DNA of 64,000 bases, taken from the NCBI RefSeq assembly GCF_001429725.1, contig NZ_LMHV01000043.1, positions 22,938-86,937 of the forward strand, in the 5' to 3' direction. Below the pieces are notes generated by a model that was given only the letters and a program-made list of their open reading frames with translations, did no database searches and was not told the DNA's origin. The translations under genes were made by a program, and so were the position numbers. Source of the stretch: Rhizobium sp. Root708 (GTDB lineage: Bacteria > Pseudomonadota > Alphaproteobacteria > Rhizobiales > Rhizobiaceae). Below, one piece after another: positions 40,215 through 49,716 of the stretch; positions within the stretch are counted from its first letter, which is position 1; every line of letters starts with the position of its first letter.

Positions 40215-40544
40215 GGCGGGATCTGCCTCCACAAACGCAGTCTTGTCTCGCCCTTCCGCGCCAACATCTGCTTTTTGTGATTGGCGGCGCTACTCCAAAC
40301 TCTACGCCTCTACCCCCTGCGCTGCAACGACTATGTGATCCCTACATATCAAGCGATGTAAGCCCGCTAATGCTGCAAGCCGTCGTTTGCAATTCAGGAC
40401 GGAGGGCGCAAGAAAGATCGCGCGCTAATCGTTTCAATGCATCACAATTTTGTTCTCTATCGTCATATTGCGTTGCAAAATGTGATTGAGAATGCCATTT
40501 CTTAAGCGGGGGTTAATTCAGAGTGATTTTAGAAGGAGAATTGG
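40215..40544. other. Intergenic region between Usp-type and HTH genes
   Basis: About 330 bp without a supported gene. It contains an AT-rich stretch from 40430 on, with TTGCGTTGCAA (40469-40479), a CtrA-type box at 40502-40516, and the ribosome-binding site of the HTH gene. Confidence 0.45.
40502..40516. promoter_or_regulatory. CtrA-type box upstream of the small HTH gene
   Basis: TTAA-GCGGGGG-TTAA is a perfect TTAA-N7-TTAA site whose downstream edge is 28 bp before the HTH gene start codon. It is the second such site in the window. Confidence 0.5.
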
Positions 40545-40790
40545 ATGTCCATTTCGCTCAACAATCTGGATGAAACCAAAGCCACGGCCGTATCCACCAT
40601 CAATATCGCAGCTGCTGTAAAGAATGCTCGCGAGGCCGTTGGTTATTCGATTGACGATCTGGCGGTTACCTGTGGCCTGCTCGTCAGCGAGATCCAGGAT
40701 GTCGAAAGCGGTGCGGATGTCGATCCTGCAAAATTGAAGCGGATCGCTGCGGCGCTGCAAATAACGATTACGGCGTTTCTTCCAGAGTGA
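40545..40790 (+). CDS. Small XRE-like helix-turn-helix protein
   Basis: An 81-residue protein whose residues 22-80 form a Cro/C1-type helix-turn-helix: IAAAVKNAREAVGYSIDDLAV, then TCGLLVSEIQDVESGADVDPAKLKRIAAALQI. AGAAGGAGAATTGG provides an excellent ribosome-binding site. There is no effector domain, so it would be a small DNA-binding protein or an adaptor. A perfect CtrA-type box lies just upstream, suggesting cell-cycle-timed expression. It is followed at 182 bp by a DUF4174-like gene on the same strand. Target genes are unknown. Confidence 0.75.
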   Translation: MSISLNNLDETKATAVSTINIAAAVKNAREAVGYSIDDLAVTCGLLVSEIQDVESGADVDPAKLKRIAAALQITITAFLPE

Positions 40791-40972
40791 CGAATGCTAT
40801 GGGGCTGGCGGGATTTTCCGGCCGCCCCTGCCACTCTTCGGTCCGGCGATGCCGACCGTCTTATGAACCGGTTTCTTTGCCGGCATCCTGAGTGGCGCTT
40901 TTCCCCGACTGACCTGACCATGGAACCGCTCCCTTCGGGCAAGCGTTGTCATCGGCAGCGGGAGAATATCGA

Positions 40973-41416
40973 ATGTCAAAGACACTCTTATATGGCGCAA
41001 CCAAGGTTGACGAAACGAATGCCGGCTATGCCGCCATCGGCAGCCTTGAGCAGTTTCAATGGAAAAGCCGTGTTGTCGTCATCTTTCCGGACAAGGACAA
41101 TGCGCGCGCGGCACGCCAGGAAAATATGCTGCTTGCCGATCGTCAAGGGCTGGGTGAGCGCGATGTCGTCGTCCTGAAGGTCGCCGGCGGTAACCTGCGC
41201 GCGATTTTTGGAGCCGCCGAAAGTCTGGATGCCGAAGCTCTCGAGCAGGAACTGATCGGCGTGTCTGCCGGCGAATTCGCGGCGGTTCTCGTCGGCAAGG
41301 ACGGGACGGTGAAGCTCAACGTTCGTGAACCGGTGAGCAGCGGCGAGCTCTTTACCATCATCGATGCGATGCCGGTCAGGGCTGCGGAAGCCGCTGACGC
41401 AAAGGATCCGTCTTGA
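40973..41416 (+). CDS. DUF4174-like protein
   Basis: A 147-residue protein starting at ATG 40973 with GGGAGAATATCGA upstream. The body SRVVVIFPDKDNARAARQENMLL, then LGERDVVVLKVAGG and EFAAVLVGKDGTVKLNVREPVSSGELFTIIDAMPVR, follows the thioredoxin-like alpha/beta layout described for DUF4174, including the GKDGTVK turn. No CxxC redox motif is present, so disulfide chemistry is unlikely. No signal peptide is seen. Biochemical function is unknown; the neighbours (HTH gene, LysR pair) give little guidance. Confidence 0.7.
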   Translation: MSKTLLYGATKVDETNAGYAAIGSLEQFQWKSRVVVIFPDKDNARAARQENMLLADRQGLGERDVVVLKVAGGNLRAIFGAAESLDAEALEQELIGVSAGEFAAVLVGKDGTVKLNVREPVSSGELFTIIDAMPVRAAEAADAKDPS

Positions 41417-41431
41417 GCCTCCGCCTGATGC

Positions 41432-42313
41432 TCAGAGAAATATGTTGCGCTCGGCGCTGACGAGTTCCTGCAGAAAATCGACCACGGTGCGGACACGAAC
41501 GAGATCGCGCGCGCTCTCGTGATAGGTCGTCCAGTAAGCCCGATGGATGGAGACGTCGGGAAGCACCTGTATGAGTTCGGGGTATTGTCTGGCGATATAG
41601 TCGTGGAGGATGCCGATGCCGGCGCCTGAGCGCACGGCCTCTGTCTGACCGATCGCGGTCGAGATCTCGAATGAGGCATCCCAGCTGCGCATCACCGCCG
41701 AGCTGAAATTGAGCGAGGCTGTGAAAACGAGGTCTTCGACATAGCCGATCCGGGGATGCGTTTTCAGCCCATCGGCATCGACGGGCGCTTCATGCCTTTT
41801 GAGATAGTCGCGCGAGGCGTAAAGGCCCAGCGTATAGTCGGTCAGCTTGGACGAGACGAGGCGACCTTGTTCTGGGCGCTCGAGGGTGATGGCGATATCG
41901 GCCTCGCGCTGCGAAAGCGAAAAGGAACGCGGTACCGGCACCAGCTGGATCTTTAGCTCGGGATGGCGCTCGATCAGCCGACCCATGCGCGGGGCCAGAA
42001 ACGAAACGCCGAAACCGTCAGGCGCTCCGACACGAACGGTGCCGGCGATCGCCGTATCGGTGCGGCCAAGATTGGCCTGCGCCGCCAGCATCTCCGTTTC
42101 CATCCGCTCGGCCGAAGCCAGGAAAACCTCGCCTTCGGTCGTCAGCTCGCACCCGTTAGTCCGGCGAACGAACAGCCGTGTCTTGAGCGCCTCTTCGAGC
42201 GAAGTCAGGCGTCGCGACAGCGTGGCGTGGTTGAGCGCCAGCCGTTTGGAGGCCGCGAGGATCTGACCGGTTCGGGCGACGGCCAGGAAAATGCGAACGT
42301 CGTCCCAGTTCAT
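41432..42313 (-). CDS. LysR-family transcriptional regulator
   Basis: A 293-residue LTTR with an N-terminal winged helix-turn-helix (WDDVRIFLAVARTGQILAAS, then KRLALNHATLSRRLTSLEEAL) and a substrate-binding-like domain (GTVRVGAPDGFGVSFLAPRM). Its start codon overlaps the stop of the preceding monooxygenase gene by four bases (TCAT on the plus strand, ATGA in the message), indicating translational coupling. The cognate gene is therefore probably the monooxygenase-like protein or the divergent mmsA. The effector is not known. Confidence 0.9.
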   Translation of the reverse strand: MNWDDVRIFLAVARTGQILAASKRLALNHATLSRRLTSLEEALKTRLFVRRTNGCELTTEGEVFLASAERMETEMLAAQANLGRTDTAIAGTVRVGAPDGFGVSFLAPRMGRLIERHPELKIQLVPVPRSFSLSQREADIAITLERPEQGRLVSSKLTDYTLGLYASRDYLKRHEAPVDADGLKTHPRIGYVEDLVFTASLNFSSAVMRSWDASFEISTAIGQTEAVRSGAGIGILHDYIARQYPELIQVLPDVSIHRAYWTTYHESARDLVRVRTVVDFLQELVSAERNIFL

Positions 42314-42624
42314 GCTTTGGCCGCCATCGCGATCGGCTCGACATCGACGAGCGTCAGCGACGTCACCATCCCGGCCGTTCCATTCTTGTATTTGAGAAAA
42401 TGCGGCGTCAGCAGATGCGCCTCATAGGCCTCGCGATCCGCATAGACTTCGAGAATGCGGATCTTGTGCGGACTGTCCTTGATGGCAACGGCACTAAGCG
42501 AAAGAACGCCGTCCTCCAGGGCAACGGCTGCTTCGATCTCCTCGGAAAGCAGCGCGCGGTAGGCTTCGAGCTGGGCCGGATCGATCTCGATCTCGGCCAT
42601 TCTGACGATCGGTTTTGCGCTCAC
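42310..42624 (-). CDS. Antibiotic-biosynthesis-monooxygenase (ABM)-fold protein
   Basis: A 104-residue small ferredoxin-fold protein of the ABM/quinol monooxygenase type. Characteristic features are MAEIEIDPAQLEAYRALLSE, EDGVLSLSAVAIKDSPHKIR and ILEVYADREAYEAHLLTPHF, including the conserved histidine in the last block. GAGAGG lies eight bases before a GTG at 42624, so that start is preferred over an ATG three codons upstream that sits directly on the ribosome-binding site. It is coupled to the downstream LysR gene by an ATGA overlap and divergent from mmsA. Substrate unknown. Confidence 0.8.
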   Translation of the reverse strand: MSAKPIVRMAEIEIDPAQLEAYRALLSEEIEAAVALEDGVLSLSAVAIKDSPHKIRILEVYADREAYEAHLLTPHFLKYKNGTAGMVTSLTLVDVEPIAMAAKA

Positions 42625-42791
42625 TGAGATCATCCTCTCAAATTCGGCTGGCGCTCTATATAGCTCCGCAGAAGCCACAGTGTCGCCAACAACTTTAATT
42701 TTCGCACAACGGTTCCTTATATCAGTTCATTGATTTGTGTAAATTGAAGTGCGATTGTGCGGCATCCAATAAATCTAGAGGAGGCACATCC

Positions 42792-44288
<1,497 letters not shown>

Positions 44289-44312
44289 GAGTACCAGCCT
44301 CAAGACATTTCG

Positions 44313-44342
44313 ACCGGCCCCTCGTGGGGCCGGTTTCGTTTT
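44313..44342 (+). terminator. Rho-independent terminator of mmsA
   Basis: ACCGGCCCC pairs perfectly with GGGGCCGGT around a TCGT tetraloop, followed by TTCGTTTT. Confidence 0.88.
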
Positions 44343-44390
44343 GGCCCGTGCGGCGAGGGGCCGCATAAACGTGATTGGGAATTTCATATT

Positions 44391-44425
44391 TTGGAATTGT
44401 TCAAAACTACCAAAGCCACTATATA
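44391..44425 (+). promoter_or_regulatory. rirA promoter with overlapping inverted repeat
   Basis: TTGTTC (44397-44402) and TATATA (44420-44425) are spaced by 17 bp upstream of rirA. The imperfect palindrome TTGGAATTGTTCAA at 44391-44404 covers the -35, an arrangement suited to autorepression. Confidence 0.5.
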
Positions 44426-44459
44426 GACGACTTACACGGGAACGATTCTGGAGATCGGC

Positions 44460-44942
44460 ATGCGTTTGACGAAACAGACCAACTATGCGGTACGCATGTT
44501 GATGTATTGCGCGGCCAACGACGGGCGCCTCAGCCGCATTCCAGAGATCGCCAGAGCCTACGGCGTTTCCGAACTTTTTCTATTCAAGATCCTGCAGCCC
44601 TTGAACAAGGCTGGTCTGGTTGAAACGGTCCGCGGCCGCAATGGCGGTGTTCGCCTCGGCAGGCCTGCCAAGGACATCAGCCTTTTCGACATCGTCCGTG
44701 TCACCGAAGATAGCTTCGCCATGGCGGAATGCTTCGAGGACGACGGCATGGTCGAGTGCCCGCTGGTCGACAGCTGCGGTTTGAACTCCGCGCTTCGAAA
44801 GGCGCTGAACGCCTTCTTCGACGTGCTGACCCAGTACTCGATCGACGATCTCGTCAAGGCGCGGCCGCAGATCAGTTTCCTCCTCGGCATTACCGGCGAG
44901 CAGGCGTACCGCAAGCCCGCGGTTACAGCACCCGCTGCCTGA
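44460..44942 (+). CDS. rirA: Rhizobial iron regulator RirA, Rrf2 family
   Basis: A 160-residue Rrf2-family repressor. The winged helix-turn-helix is at about 1-65 (MRLTKQTNYAVRMLMYCAAN, then IPEIARAYGVSELFLFKILQ and VRGRNGGVRLGRP). Three cysteines for the 4Fe-4S cluster are at 91, 100 and 106 (ECFEDDGMVECPLVDSC). RirA represses iron-uptake genes in iron-replete rhizobia and loses its cluster when iron is scarce. It is monocistronic, with its own promoter and a strong terminator, just upstream of dppABCDF as in S. meliloti. Confidence 0.95.
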   Translation: MRLTKQTNYAVRMLMYCAANDGRLSRIPEIARAYGVSELFLFKILQPLNKAGLVETVRGRNGGVRLGRPAKDISLFDIVRVTEDSFAMAECFEDDGMVECPLVDSCGLNSALRKALNAFFDVLTQYSIDDLVKARPQISFLLGITGEQAYRKPAVTAPAA

Positions 44943-44963
44943 GCTTCGGTTTCCAGCATTCCG

Positions 44964-45005
44964 CAACCGCAGTCGCCTTGGGTGCCTGCGGTTGTTTTGT
45001 TTTTG
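44964..45005 (+). terminator. Rho-independent terminator of rirA
   Basis: CAACCGCAG and CTGCGGTTG are exact complements around a 13-base loop, followed by TTTTGTTTTT, 21 bp after the rirA stop. Confidence 0.85.
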
Positions 45006-45122
45006 GGCTAGGCTCCCCGGTTCGCGGCAAGCTTGTGCCGTGTCGTCGCCCCCGTAGGCGAAATCATACCAAATGCGACAAAAACTAGACTTATCCAGTG
45101 CAAATATTTCTAAATGCGGCCT

Positions 45123-45175
45123 ATTTTCGGCGGAAAATTACAAAAGTTGTCCGACTGGAAAAATTTTCCAATCGG
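45123..45175. promoter_or_regulatory. Two palindromes upstream of dppA
   Basis: ATTTTCGGCGGAAAAT (45123-45138) and a 25-bp near-perfect palindrome at 45151-45175, with arms CCGACTGGAAAA and TTTTCCAATCGG around a single A (11 of 12 positions paired). Both share a GGAAAA/TTTTCC core. They lie 99-151 bp before the dppA start and look like a dimer-binding operator pair; no T-run follows. Confidence 0.5.
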
Positions 45176-45273
45176 GTCGTTGATTTCAGCAGATAAATAT
45201 CGTTCCATCTGCCGCCGATCCGGGTGGAATGCCCGGCATCTCAAATAAAAGAACAAACCTGGGAAACGATCTT

Positions 45274-46869
45274 ATGAAAAAGATGTCTGTCTTGTTGGCC
45301 GCGACGGTCCTGGCTTCGGCCATGGCATCCGCAGCCTGGTCCAAAACGCTCGTGTATTGCTCCGAGGGCTCGCCGGAAGGCTTCGATCCCGGCATCTACA
45401 CTGCAGGCACCACCTTCGATGCTTCCTCGCGTACGGTTTACAGCCGCCTGGTTGAATTCAAGCACGGCAAGACTGAAATCGAGCCGGGCTTGGCGGAGAG
45501 CTGGGCCGTTTCTGACGACGGCACGACCTACACCTTCAAGTTGCGTCCGGGCGTCAAGTTCCAGACCACCGAGTTCTTCACGCCGAGCCGCGATCTGAAC
45601 GCTGACGACGTCGTCTTCTCGTTCGAGCGCCAGCTGAAGGCTGACAGCCCGTGGGCCAAGTACGTCGCCGGCGTTTCCTACGAATACGCTGCCGGCATGG
45701 GCTTCCCCGATCTGATCAAGTCCGTCGAAAAGGTCGACGATCTGACGGTGAAGTTCACGCTGAACCATCCGGAAGCGCCGTTCCTCGCCGACCTCGCAAT
45801 GGACTTCGCGTCCGTCCTGTCGAAGGAATATGCCGACAAGCTGCAGGCTGACGGCAAGATGGAACAGATGAACCAGATGCCGCTTGGCACCGGTCCGTTC
45901 ACCTTCGTTGCCTATCAGCCGGATGCCGTCATCCGCTACAAGGCCAACGAAACCTACTTCAAGGGCAAGGAAAAGATCGACGATCTCGTCTTCGCGATCA
46001 CCCCTGACGCTTCGGTTCGCACGCAGAAGCTGAAGGCCGGCGAATGCCACATCATGCCGTACCCGAACGCGGCTGATATCAAGGACCTGAAGGCAGACTC
46101 GAACCTCAAGGTTCTGGAACAGCCGGGCCTGAACGTCGCTTACCTCGCCTACAACACGCTGCAGGCTCCGTTCGACAAGCCTGACGTTCGCAAGGCGCTG
46201 AACATGGCGATCAACAAGCAGGCGATCGTCGATGCCGTCTTCCAGGGTGCCGGCCAGGTTGCCAAAAACCCGATCCCGCCGACGATGTGGTCCTACAACG
46301 ACAGCATCAAGGACGATGCCTACAATCCTGACGAAGCCAAGAAGGCTCTCGAAAAGGCTGGCGTCAAGGATCTTTCGATGAAGATCTGGGCAATGCCGGT
46401 TTCGCGCCCGTACATGCTGAACGCACGTCGCGCCGCTGAACTGATGCAGGCTGACCTCGCCAAGGTCGGCGTCAAGGTCGACATCGTCACCCACGAATGG
46501 GCCGAATACCTGAAGCTTTCCAAGGACAAGGCCCGTGACGGCGCTGCGATCCTCGGCTGGACCGGCGACAACGGCGATCCGGACAACTTCCTTGACACCC
46601 TGCTCGGCTGCGAAGCCGTCGGCGGCAACAACCGCGCTCAGTGGTGCAACAAGGAATTCGACGCCCTCGTGAAGAAGGCCAAGAAGACCGCTGACCTCGG
46701 CGAGCGCACCAAGCTCTACGAAGAAGCACAGGTTGTCTTCAAGAAGGAAGCTCCGTGGGCGACGCTCGATCACTCCACGGAATTCGTGCCGATGAGCGCC
46801 AAGGTTTCTGGCTATGTCCAGGATCCGGTCGGTGTTCACCGCTTCGACGGCGTTGATATCGCCGAGTAA
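45274..46869 (+). CDS. dppA: Dipeptide-type ABC transporter periplasmic binding protein
   Basis: A 531-residue family-5 solute-binding protein. Residues 1-23 are a signal peptide (MKKMSVLLAATVLASAMASA, cleavage near WSK). The mature start KTLVYCSEGSPEGFDPGIYT, the ATPDASVRTQKLKAGECHIM-type region and the LGWTGDNGDPDNFLDTLLG segment are DppA hallmarks. Family members bind di- and tripeptides and, in some bacteria, heme or delta-aminolevulinate. It precedes dppBCDF. GGGAAACGATCTT precedes the ATG at 45274. Neighbourhood to rirA raises, but does not prove, an iron/heme link. Confidence 0.93.
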   Translation: MKKMSVLLAATVLASAMASAAWSKTLVYCSEGSPEGFDPGIYTAGTTFDASSRTVYSRLVEFKHGKTEIEPGLAESWAVSDDGTTYTFKLRPGVKFQTTEFFTPSRDLNADDVVFSFERQLKADSPWAKYVAGVSYEYAAGMGFPDLIKSVEKVDDLTVKFTLNHPEAPFLADLAMDFASVLSKEYADKLQADGKMEQMNQMPLGTGPFTFVAYQPDAVIRYKANETYFKGKEKIDDLVFAITPDASVRTQKLKAGECHIMPYPNAADIKDLKADSNLKVLEQPGLNVAYLAYNTLQAPFDKPDVRKALNMAINKQAIVDAVFQGAGQVAKNPIPPTMWSYNDSIKDDAYNPDEAKKALEKAGVKDLSMKIWAMPVSRPYMLNARRAAELMQADLAKVGVKVDIVTHEWAEYLKLSKDKARDGAAILGWTGDNGDPDNFLDTLLGCEAVGGNNRAQWCNKEFDALVKKAKKTADLGERTKLYEEAQVVFKKEAPWATLDHSTEFVPMSAKVSGYVQDPVGVHRFDGVDIAE

Positions 46870-46907
46870 TCAAAAATATGCAAAGATGCCCGGCAACCCC
46901 GGGCTGG

Positions 46908-46939
46908 CCGGCGGTCAGGTTTGATACCTGACCGCCGGA
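46908..46939 (+). other. Strong hairpin between dppA and dppB
   Basis: CCGGCGGTCAGGT and ACCTGACCGCCGG form a perfect 13-bp stem around a six-base loop. No T-run follows, so it most likely protects the dppA message or attenuates entry into dppB. Confidence 0.7.
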
Positions 46940-46958
46940 ACACTATGGACACTTGCCA

Positions 46959-47963
46959 ATGTTGCGATTTCTCATCGGACGCCTTGCGATCCTGATCCCA
47001 ACCTTCATCGGCGTTTCACTCATCGCCTTCTCGTTCATTCGTCTGCTGCCCGGTGATCCGGTCATGCTGATGTCGGGCGAGCGCGTGATGGCGCCGGAAC
47101 GCCATGCCCAGGTCATGCATGATCTCGGCCTCGATCGACCTGTCTACGTTCAGTACCTGGATTACCTCGGCAACGTGGTGCAGGGCGACCTCGGCTCGTC
47201 GATCGTCACAAAGCGCCCGGTTTTGCAGGAGTTCGGCTCGCTGTTTCCGGCGACGCTTGAGCTCTCGCTCTGTGCGATCATTTTTGCCATCGTGCTTGGC
47301 ATTCCCGCCGGCGTCTTTGCCGCGGTCAAGCGAGGAACCTGGTTCGACCAGAGCGTGATGGGCGTCGCCCTCATCGGCTATTCGATGCCGATCTTCTGGT
47401 GGGGCCTGCTGCTCATCGTCCTGTTCTCGAATACGCTGCACTGGACGCCCGTGTCCGGCCGTATCTCGCTGATGTACTTCTTCAAGCCGGTCACCGGCTT
47501 CATGTTGATCGACAGTCTGCTCTCCGGCCAGGCAGGCGCCTTCAAGTCGGCATTCGTCTCGCTGATCCTGCCGACCATCGTCCTCGGCACCATTCCGCTG
47601 GCTGTCATCGCGCGCCAGACGCGCTCGGCCATGCTCGAAGTCCTCGGCGAAGACTATGTTCGTACCGCCCGCTCCAAGGGCCTCGCGCCGCTCCGCGTCG
47701 TCGGCGTCCATGCGCTGCGCAACGCGATGATCCCGGTCGTTACCTCGATCGGCCTGCAGGTCGGTGTCCTCCTTGGCGGCGCCATCCTGACGGAAACCAT
47801 CTTCTCCTGGCCGGGTATCGGCAAGTGGATGGTCGATGCGGTGTTCAAGCGTGACTATACCGTCGTTCAGGGTGGATTGCTGCTGATTGCCGGCATCATC
47901 ATGCTCGTCAATCTGATCGTCGACCTCATGTACGGTCTCATCAACCCACGCATCAGGCACTAG
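46959..47963 (+). CDS. dppB: Dipeptide-type ABC transporter permease DppB
   Basis: A 334-residue permease from ATG 46959; a TTG two codons upstream is also possible. Six membrane helices are predicted, beginning at residues 8-30 (LAILIPTFIGVSLIAFSFI). The conserved N-terminal LLPGDPVMLM and the ARSKGLAPLRVVGVHALRNAMIP loop that contacts the ATPase are present. It forms the inner-membrane channel with DppC. It sits 90 bp after dppA beyond the hairpin and 10 bp before dppC. Confidence 0.93.
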   Translation: MLRFLIGRLAILIPTFIGVSLIAFSFIRLLPGDPVMLMSGERVMAPERHAQVMHDLGLDRPVYVQYLDYLGNVVQGDLGSSIVTKRPVLQEFGSLFPATLELSLCAIIFAIVLGIPAGVFAAVKRGTWFDQSVMGVALIGYSMPIFWWGLLLIVLFSNTLHWTPVSGRISLMYFFKPVTGFMLIDSLLSGQAGAFKSAFVSLILPTIVLGTIPLAVIARQTRSAMLEVLGEDYVRTARSKGLAPLRVVGVHALRNAMIPVVTSIGLQVGVLLGGAILTETIFSWPGIGKWMVDAVFKRDYTVVQGGLLLIAGIIMLVNLIVDLMYGLINPRIRH

Positions 47964-47972
47964 GAGCGGCTC

Positions 47973-48860
47973 ATGAGCACGGCAACCACAAAGTCTGCCA
48001 CACCCTCCGGCCTGTCGGAGTTCTGGTACTACTTCTCCCGCAACAAGGGCGCGGTCATCGGCCTCGTCGTCTTCGTCTTCGTTCTCCTGCTGGCGATCTT
48101 CGCATCCGTCGTCGCCCCGCATGATCCGAACGTACCGTCAGGCTTCCAGCGCCTGCCGCCGGCATGGGCGGAAGGCGGCAACAGCGCCTATCTGCTCGGC
48201 ACCGATGCCGTCGGCCGCGATATGCTCTCGCGCCTGATCTACGGCACGCGCTTTTCGCTGTTCATCGGCCTCGTCGTCGCCTCGCTGTCGGCGGTCGCCG
48301 GCGTGTTGCTCGGCCTCATCGCCGGCTATTTCCGCGGCCGTACCGATACGATCATCATGCGCGTCATGGATATCATCCTGGCCTTCCCGTCGCTGCTCCT
48401 GGCTCTCGTGCTGGTCGCGGTTCTCGGCCCGGGTCTGTTGAATGCCATGATTGCGATCTCGATCGTCAACCAGCCGCACTTCGTCCGCCTGACCCGCGCC
48501 GCCGTCATCAGCGAGCGTGAAAAGGAATATGTCGTAGCCTCCCGCGTCGCCGGCGCCGGCACGCTTCGCCTGATGTTCAAGACCATCCTGCCGAACTGCC
48601 TGGCACCCTTGATCGTCCAGGCAACGCTCGCCTTCTCGGCGGCGATCCTTGATGCGGCGGCCCTCGGCTTCCTCGGCATGGGTGCCCAGCCGCCGACATC
48701 CGAGTGGGGCACGATGCTTGCCGATGCACGCGAATTCTTCCAGAGCTCGCCGTCGCTCGTCACTTTCCCGGGTCTTTGCATCCTCGTCACCGTTCTCGCC
48801 ATCAACCTGATGGGCGACGGTCTGCGCGATGCGCTCGATCCCAAACTGAAGAGGTCCTGA
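47973..48860 (+). CDS. dppC: Dipeptide-type ABC transporter permease DppC
   Basis: A 295-residue permease with the DppC N-terminal layout: a cytoplasmic start, TM1 at about 27-48 (GAVIGLVVFVFVLLLAIFAS), the HDPNVPSGFQRLPP periplasmic segment and the LLGTDAVGRDMLSRLIYGTR motif. The ATPase-contact loop is VVASRVAGAGTLRLMFKTILPN. TAGGAGCGGCTC forms the ribosome-binding site, overlapping the dppB stop. The partner of DppB in peptide uptake. Confidence 0.93.
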   Translation: MSTATTKSATPSGLSEFWYYFSRNKGAVIGLVVFVFVLLLAIFASVVAPHDPNVPSGFQRLPPAWAEGGNSAYLLGTDAVGRDMLSRLIYGTRFSLFIGLVVASLSAVAGVLLGLIAGYFRGRTDTIIMRVMDIILAFPSLLLALVLVAVLGPGLLNAMIAISIVNQPHFVRLTRAAVISEREKEYVVASRVAGAGTLRLMFKTILPNCLAPLIVQATLAFSAAILDAAALGFLGMGAQPPTSEWGTMLADAREFFQSSPSLVTFPGLCILVTVLAINLMGDGLRDALDPKLKRS

Positions 48861-48861
48861 T

Positions 48862-49716
48862 ATGGCACTTCTCGAAATCGAAAATCTCGTCGTCGAGTTC
48901 CAGACCTCGACCGGTGCGTTTCGCGCCGTCGATGGCGTCTCGCTCAAGGTTCATGCCGGAGAAGTCCTCGCCATCGTTGGCGAGTCCGGCTCTGGAAAGT
49001 CGGTCTCGATGCTCGCCGCGATGGGCCTCCTGCCGTGGACGGCAAAGGTCACCGCCGACAAGATGGTCTTCGACGGTCGCAACCTGCTTGGCATGTCCGC
49101 GCGCGAACGACGCAACATCATCGGCAAGGACATGTCGATGATCTTCCAGGAGCCGATCGCCAGCCTCAATCCTTGTTTCACCGTCGGGTTCCAGATCGAA
49201 GAGGTCCTGAGAATCCACATGGGCATGAACAAGGCTGCGCGGCGCAAGCGCGCTGTCGAGCTGTTCGAGGCTGTCGGCATTCCCAATCCCGCCGAACGCC
49301 TGGGCCACTTCCCGCACCAGATGTCGGGCGGCCAGTGCCAGCGTGTGATGATCGCCATCGCGATTGCCTGCAATCCGAAGCTTCTCATCGCCGACGAACC
49401 GACGACCGCGCTCGACGTCACCATTCAGAAACAGATCCTCGATCTCCTGATGCGCCTGCAGACGGAGCACGGCATGGGCCTCATCATGATCACGCACAAC
49501 ATGGGCGTGGTTGCCGAGACCGCCGATCGGGTGATCGTCCAGTACAAGGGTCGCAAGATGGAGGAGGCCGACGTGCTCTCGCTCTTTGAAGCGCCGAAAA
49601 GCGATTATACCCGCGCGCTGCTCGCAGCCTTGCCCGACAACGCGACAGGCGACCGCCTGCCGACGATCGGCGAGCTTTTCAATCCAGACAAGACTGTGCA
49701 GGGAGCGGCCCAATGA
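48862..49716 (+). CDS. dppD: Dipeptide-type ABC transporter ATP-binding protein DppD
   Basis: A 284-residue OppD/DppD ATPase. Walker A GESGSGKSV is at about 37-45, the signature MSGGQCQRVMIAIAIA near 154-169 has the unusual Gln-Cys-Gln in place of the common Gln-Arg-Gln, and Walker B LLIADEPTTALDVTIQ follows. It ends with a short OppD-type C-terminal tail; the cysteine-rich motif of long OppD/F proteins is not evident. It starts one base after the dppC stop and overlaps dppF by four bases. Confidence 0.93.
   Translation: MALLEIENLVVEFQTSTGAFRAVDGVSLKVHAGEVLAIVGESGSGKSVSMLAAMGLLPWTAKVTADKMVFDGRNLLGMSARERRNIIGKDMSMIFQEPIASLNPCFTVGFQIEEVLRIHMGMNKAARRKRAVELFEAVGIPNPAERLGHFPHQMSGGQCQRVMIAIAIACNPKLLIADEPTTALDVTIQKQILDLLMRLQTEHGMGLIMITHNMGVVAETADRVIVQYKGRKMEEADVLSLFEAPKSDYTRALLAALPDNATGDRLPTIGELFNPDKTVQGAAQ

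Noticed and set aside
40469..40479. TTGCGTTGCAA as a third phasin-type operator
   Set aside because: It shares only the TGC-N3-GCA core and lacks the flanking TTG/CAA spacing of the phasin sites.
40277..40489. A 70-codon frame in the Usp/HTH intergenic region
   Set aside because: No ribosome-binding site, low-complexity composition and no similarity recognised.
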